Shown piece after piece: positions 5,902 to 8,292 of a DNA stretch of 8,292 bases. Below the pieces are notes generated by a model. It was not told where the DNA came from and made no database searches. It saw only the letters and a list, made by a program, of their open reading frames with translations. How positions within the stretch are numbered: the first letter of the stretch is position 1; each line of letters begins with the position of its first letter. The translations under genes and the position numbers were made by a program. The DNA comes from Spirochaetaceae bacterium (GTDB taxonomy: Bacteria; Spirochaetota; Spirochaetia; Treponematales; Treponemataceae), in the NCBI GenBank assembly GCA_017646305.1, contig JAGCMR010000335.1, forward strand, positions 1 to 8,292. The letters run 5' to 3'.

Positions 5902-7279
5902 TAGTTTCGCAGTAAGAAAAAGCATTTTACCACCACAAAACTACCCAGAAAGGGAGAGTCGAGGGAGCTTGTGTGAGTATGCGTATGACAATAACGGAAA
6001 TTTATTGTCACAAACCAGTTCTTTGAAACATTCCATTTATGAATATAGTCCGCAGAACAGGATGGTTCGCTCACGTGTCATTGATGATGAGGCACAGACG
6101 ATAGCCTCCACACGGTACGGCTATGATGTCCTTGGGAGAAGGACGCTGGTACAAGACAACGGGACTACCACCCTGCGTACCCTGTACGATGGATTGGGCT
6201 TTGACGTGGTGAAGGAATCCCCAGTGTATGCTAGTGGTGGATTTACGGACAAGTACAATACCGGGATACAATACTCACCCGCCGGACGTGCAACAGGCGA
6301 ACGATACCGCTACCTTGACGATGGATTTACTGCTACCACTGAGAAATACCAATACATAGAAGATAATGCCTACCAAACTGTTTCTAGCAGATACGCTGGT
6401 GAGCGTACCATGCTCTATGCCAATGGTTCTCCAGTGGCAATAAATCGCTCTAGTGGCACACGAGGATACCTTGGCACGGATATACTTGGCAGCACACGTT
6501 CCGTTACAGACAACCATGGTGTACAAGAATCTTACTACGACTATGATATATTTGGCTCTCCGATAACTGGCAACTATACAACTGGTTCTGACTACGGCTA
6601 CCTTGGCAAACCCTACGACAGCATCACAGGTTTATATAACTACGGCTACCGTGACTATAGTCCCCAGACCGTGCGGTTTACTACGGTGGATCCAATCCGG
6701 GATGGAGCCAATTGGTTTGCGTATGTGAACAATGACCCTGTGAACTATGTGGACTTGAGGGGATTGGAGCCAGGAGAAATTTTTCCAACAATTGAAGAGG
6801 CTGCAATAGATTTTGGAATTACATATAATGACGACTCAATTAAGAATAACCGTGAATATGGAGCATCAGTTTATGAAGTTGCGGATGGATATACTTATAC
6901 AATTCCAAGCAGAGGTACTTCAAATAGGATTATAATGTCTGTTTCTCCTTCTAATCCGTCGATTGCTTTTTTACATACTCATGCGGCATATAATCCTGAA
7001 TATAACAACGAGGATTTTTCATCAATTGACAAAAAAACAGCTATAAGAAAAGGTATCGATATATATGTTGCCACTCCAGGAGGAACTTTAAAGGTGTTCA
7101 ATCCAAAGACAAATACCACAACTCTAGTATCTATAGATATGCCAACTGAGAGTACTCCATACAGTGAAAACGAATCTATTGGTATTCTCCAGACTATATG
7201 GAATCATATAGTTAATTTCTTCACAGGTAATTCTAGGTTAAAAGAAGAGGTGAAAAATGAGTCTAAGAAAAATAAATAG
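5891..7279 (+). CDS. 5'-truncated rhs tip with DUF4329-like, JAMM-like C-terminal domain
   Basis: The RHS homology starts near 5975 (EYAYDNNGN, a YD repeat) and runs to the hallmark core end, GYLGKPYDSITGLYNYGYRDYSPQ-type sequence and DPIRDGANWFAYVNNDPVNYVDLRGLEP. RHS proteins usually exceed 1,000 residues, so this is only the last part of one. After the core comes a 150-residue tip resembling DUF4329. Counting from the ATG at 5891, it has E322, H362-T-H364 and S377-x-x-D380, the layout of a JAMM/JAB metalloprotease site. A toxic role is inferred from its position. No secretion signal is visible. The start is uncertain: the ATG overlaps the specificity gene by 11 bp and has only a weak binding site. 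It may be a silent tip that recombines into a full rhs gene elsewhere. The next gene overlaps it by 23 bp. Confidence 0.75.
   Translation: MYHDSFAVRKSILPPQNYPERESRGSLCEYAYDNNGNLLSQTSSLKHSIYEYSPQNRMVRSRVIDDEAQTIASTRYGYDVLGRRTLVQDNGTTTLRTLYDGLGFDVVKESPVYASGGFTDKYNTGIQYSPAGRATGERYRYLDDGFTATTEKYQYIEDNAYQTVSSRYAGERTMLYANGSPVAINRSSGTRGYLGTDILGSTRSVTDNHGVQESYYDYDIFGSPITGNYTTGSDYGYLGKPYDSITGLYNYGYRDYSPQTVRFTTVDPIRDGANWFAYVNNDPVNYVDLRGLEPGEIFPTIEEAAIDFGITYNDDSIKNNREYGASVYEVADGYTYTIPSRGTSNRIIMSVSPSNPSIAFLHTHAAYNPEYNNEDFSSIDKKTAIRKGIDIYVATPGGTLKVFNPKTNTTTLVSIDMPTESTPYSENESIGILQTIWNHIVNFFTGNSRLKEEVKNESKKNK
6638..6678 (+). repeat. 41-bp exact direct repeat, copy 1 (rhs core)
   Basis: This stretch of the rhs core, encoding NYGYRDYSPQTVR, is identical to 7928-7968. 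A second shared tract of 19 bp is at 6006-6024 and 7906-7924. Such tracts are the sites at which rhs toxin tips recombine. Confidence 0.9.
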
Positions 7280-7784
7280 GTTGTTAGCTATGACATTATT
7301 GTTCCTTATTATCACTACGAGTGCAGTTTCTATGGATAATTTCCAAGGTTACATACCAGATGAGGGATTTGTTCCAGATGAAAAAACAGCAGGAACCATT
7401 GCAACAATAGTATGGAAGTCAATGCATGGAAAGGCAATGAGGAAAGAGAAATATATCATAAATCTTGAGGATAATATCTGGCATATAAGGGGAAGATTCT
7501 TTTTAGAAATAGATAAGAATACAGGGGAAATACTCAACGGAGATGGTTTTGGTTACATGGTTCCAGATGAACAGAGTGCAATTTCCATTGCTGAAGCCGT
7601 ATGGGAACCAATATATGGGAAACAGATACGAAAAAGCAAACCTTATGTAGCATACCTTAAAGACGGTATTTGGTATGTCACAGGAAGTCCTCCAAAGTCA
7701 ATCTTTCCAATGGCTGGAGGGGAACCTTATATAGAGATTGATAGAGAGACAGGAAGAATACTTAAAGTATATCATACAAAATAG
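7257..7784 (+). CDS. Exported NTF2-fold immunity protein (YbbC/YhhH type), duplicated
   Basis: A 175-residue protein. Residues 1-25 form a signal peptide (basic N-terminus, AMTLLFLIITTSAV core) with no lipobox cysteine, so it should act in the periplasm. The body resembles the NTF2-fold immunity family found beside rhs tips (YbbC/YhhH in E. coli). Copy B, residues 102-175, is complete: VPDEQSAISIAEAVWEPIYGK, then DGIWYVTGS and PYIEIDRETGRILKV. Copy A, residues 39-95, repeats the pattern (VPDEKTAGTIATIVWKSMHGK, NIWHIRG, FLEIDKNTGEIL) but lacks the loop before the last strand. GAGGTG lies four bases before the ATG. The start overlaps the toxin gene by 23 bp, as expected for a cognate pair that must be made together. 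It should neutralise the adjacent tip; this pairing is inferred from position. Confidence 0.8.
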   Translation: MSLRKINRLLAMTLLFLIITTSAVSMDNFQGYIPDEGFVPDEKTAGTIATIVWKSMHGKAMRKEKYIINLEDNIWHIRGRFFLEIDKNTGEILNGDGFGYMVPDEQSAISIAEAVWEPIYGKQIRKSKPYVAYLKDGIWYVTGSPPKSIFPMAGGEPYIEIDRETGRILKVYHTK

Positions 7785-7927
7785 TAGGGTATTCAATTTT
7801 AGGTAAGATATTTTCAAGTTTTATATTTCTTGTATGGTCTTCTAAACTCTTGCGGCGACACTGGAACAGGTGTAGAATATACCTATGACAGCAACGGGAA
7901 CCTGCTGTCACAAACCAGTTCTTTTAC

Positions 7928-7968
7928 AACTACGGCTACCGTGACTATAGTCCCCAGACCGTGCGGTT
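7928..7968 (+). repeat. 41-bp exact direct repeat, copy 2 (rhs remnant)
   Basis: Identical to 6638-6678 and exactly 1290 bp downstream in direct orientation. Recombination between the two copies would remove the toxin tip and the immunity gene together and join the rhs core to the older 3' end. Confidence 0.9.
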
Positions 7969-8109
7969 CACGGAGTACAAGTACAGCCAGGACGGCCGCA
8001 GCGTGGAGGTGATGGAGGGTGGGCTGTACACCGCCACCTACCGGCTGGACGCATGGGGAAACGTGGTGGGAGACCACCGACAGTGAGGGGAATATGTGGG
8101 TGGCAACCA

Positions 8110-8138
8110 GTGACATCAATAAGATATACACTTATGAA
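8110..8138 (+). promoter_or_regulatory. Candidate promoter of the lipoprotein gene
   Basis: GTGACA (8110-8115) and TATGAA (8133-8138) are separated by 17 bases. Each is one or two bases from consensus. It lies inside the rhs remnant and would give a leader of about 50 nt. Confidence 0.35.
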
Positions 8139-8160
8139 ACAAATAAGAAGAGTAAATGAA

Positions 8161-8180
8161 TCCAACATGCTTGTGTTGGA
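8161..8180. repeat. 7-bp hairpin in the lipoprotein leader
   Basis: TCCAACA (8161-8167) pairs with TGTTGGA (8174-8180) around a six-base loop, just upstream of the GGAGG binding site. There is no U-tract, so it is not a terminator. It may affect translation or stability of the downstream mRNA, or be an operator. Confidence 0.35.
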
Positions 8181-8195
8181 AACTTGGAGGAACAC

Positions 8196-8292
8196 ATGAA
8201 AACATCAAAGTGCAGGGGAATCCTTGCCATGCTTTGCCTAGTCATGATTCTTTGCAACTGCAAGGCAGAGAAACGGCAGACAACCGTCCTTG
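8196..8292 (+). CDS. 5' end of a predicted lipoprotein gene (leaves the window)
   Basis: Thirty-two codons are visible. The product starts MKTSKCRGILAML, continues with a hydrophobic core CLVMIL and reaches C20-N-C22, after which it becomes charged (KAEKRQ). This is a lipoprotein signal with a loose lipobox such as spirochaetes use; C22, with L19 at -3, is the more likely lipidated residue. The ATG has GGAGG five or six bases upstream, a strong binding site. The mature part is not visible, so no function can be given. It follows the rhs remnant in the same direction. A second immunity-type or surface protein is possible but unproven. Confidence 0.65.
   Translation, partial: MKTSKCRGILAMLCLVMILCNCKAEKRQTTVL

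Larger units (their letters stand above)
7872..8159 (+). pseudogene. Decayed rhs remnant with internal deletion and two frameshifts
   Basis: Three RHS-like pieces occur in a row. VEYTYDSNGNLLSQTSS is in one frame (7872-7925). YNYGYRDYSPQTVRFTEYKYSQDGRSVEV...RLDAWGNVVG is in the -1 frame from 7925 to about 8072. TTDSEGNMWVATSDINKIYTYETNKKSK then returns to the first frame and ends at TGA 8157-8159. Compared with the upstream rhs tip, the roughly 610 bp between the 19-bp and 41-bp shared tracts are missing. It has no start and no toxin domain. It is clearly more GC-rich than the immunity gene before it. It is probably the old 3' end of the resident rhs gene, displaced by the incoming tip. Confidence 0.75.

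Noticed and set aside
5844..6526. Minus-strand open frames opposite the rhs tip
   Set aside because: They are shadows of the plus-strand rhs coding sequence, without binding sites or recognisable domains.

Overview
The window looks like an accessory region of a spirochaete, most likely Treponema-like. This is an inference from family content: an HU-like/DUF4469 protein, an XRE-ImmA pair, decayed rhs modules, and a lipoprotein with a loose lipobox. There is no rRNA or housekeeping gene to confirm it. Base composition is mosaic. The flanks and the rhs core are moderately GC-rich, while the restriction-modification genes and the rhs toxin tip with its immunity gene are clearly AT-rich. This suggests several separate acquisitions.

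Left part (1-2470, mainly minus strand). Reading leftwards, an XRE repressor-like gene overlaps an ImmA/IrrE-type metallopeptidase gene by 11 nt. An HU-like/DUF4469 gene follows, then a structured non-coding stretch of about 320 bp, then the first 20 codons of a gene that leaves the window. The structured stretch reads as the leader of that last gene, and its Shine-Dalgarno sequence can be folded into a hairpin. Between immA and the DUF4469 gene, on the opposite strand, a near-consensus promoter and a strong intrinsic terminator bracket about 75 nt: a candidate small RNA.

Middle (2355-5901). A divergent intergenic region carries five 23-bp tandem repeats, each with a palindromic core. A good sigma-70-like promoter follows and reads into a restriction-modification operon. 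The first protein fuses a PD-(D/E)xK-like nuclease region to an N6-adenine methylase. The second is a two-TRD specificity subunit. No separate hsdR is present, so the layout resembles BcgI-like (type IIB) systems. The specificity frame has no ordinary start codon where its homology begins. It lies in the -1 frame after a run of six A, with an 11-bp perfect stem-loop at the junction. Its central linker carries an exact 24-bp (8-residue) duplication.

Right part (5890-8292, plus strand). There is a 5'-truncated rhs tip whose C-terminal domain resembles DUF4329 and has a JAMM-like arrangement of residues. An overlapping gene encodes an exported NTF2-fold (YbbC/YhhH-type) immunity protein with a duplicated domain. 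A frameshifted, internally deleted rhs remnant sharing a 41-bp exact repeat follows, then the start of a lipoprotein gene. This is the layout of a toxin-tip exchange locus. Overall the window is a small defence and competition island: restriction-modification, a repressor/protease switch, and a polymorphic toxin/immunity pair.
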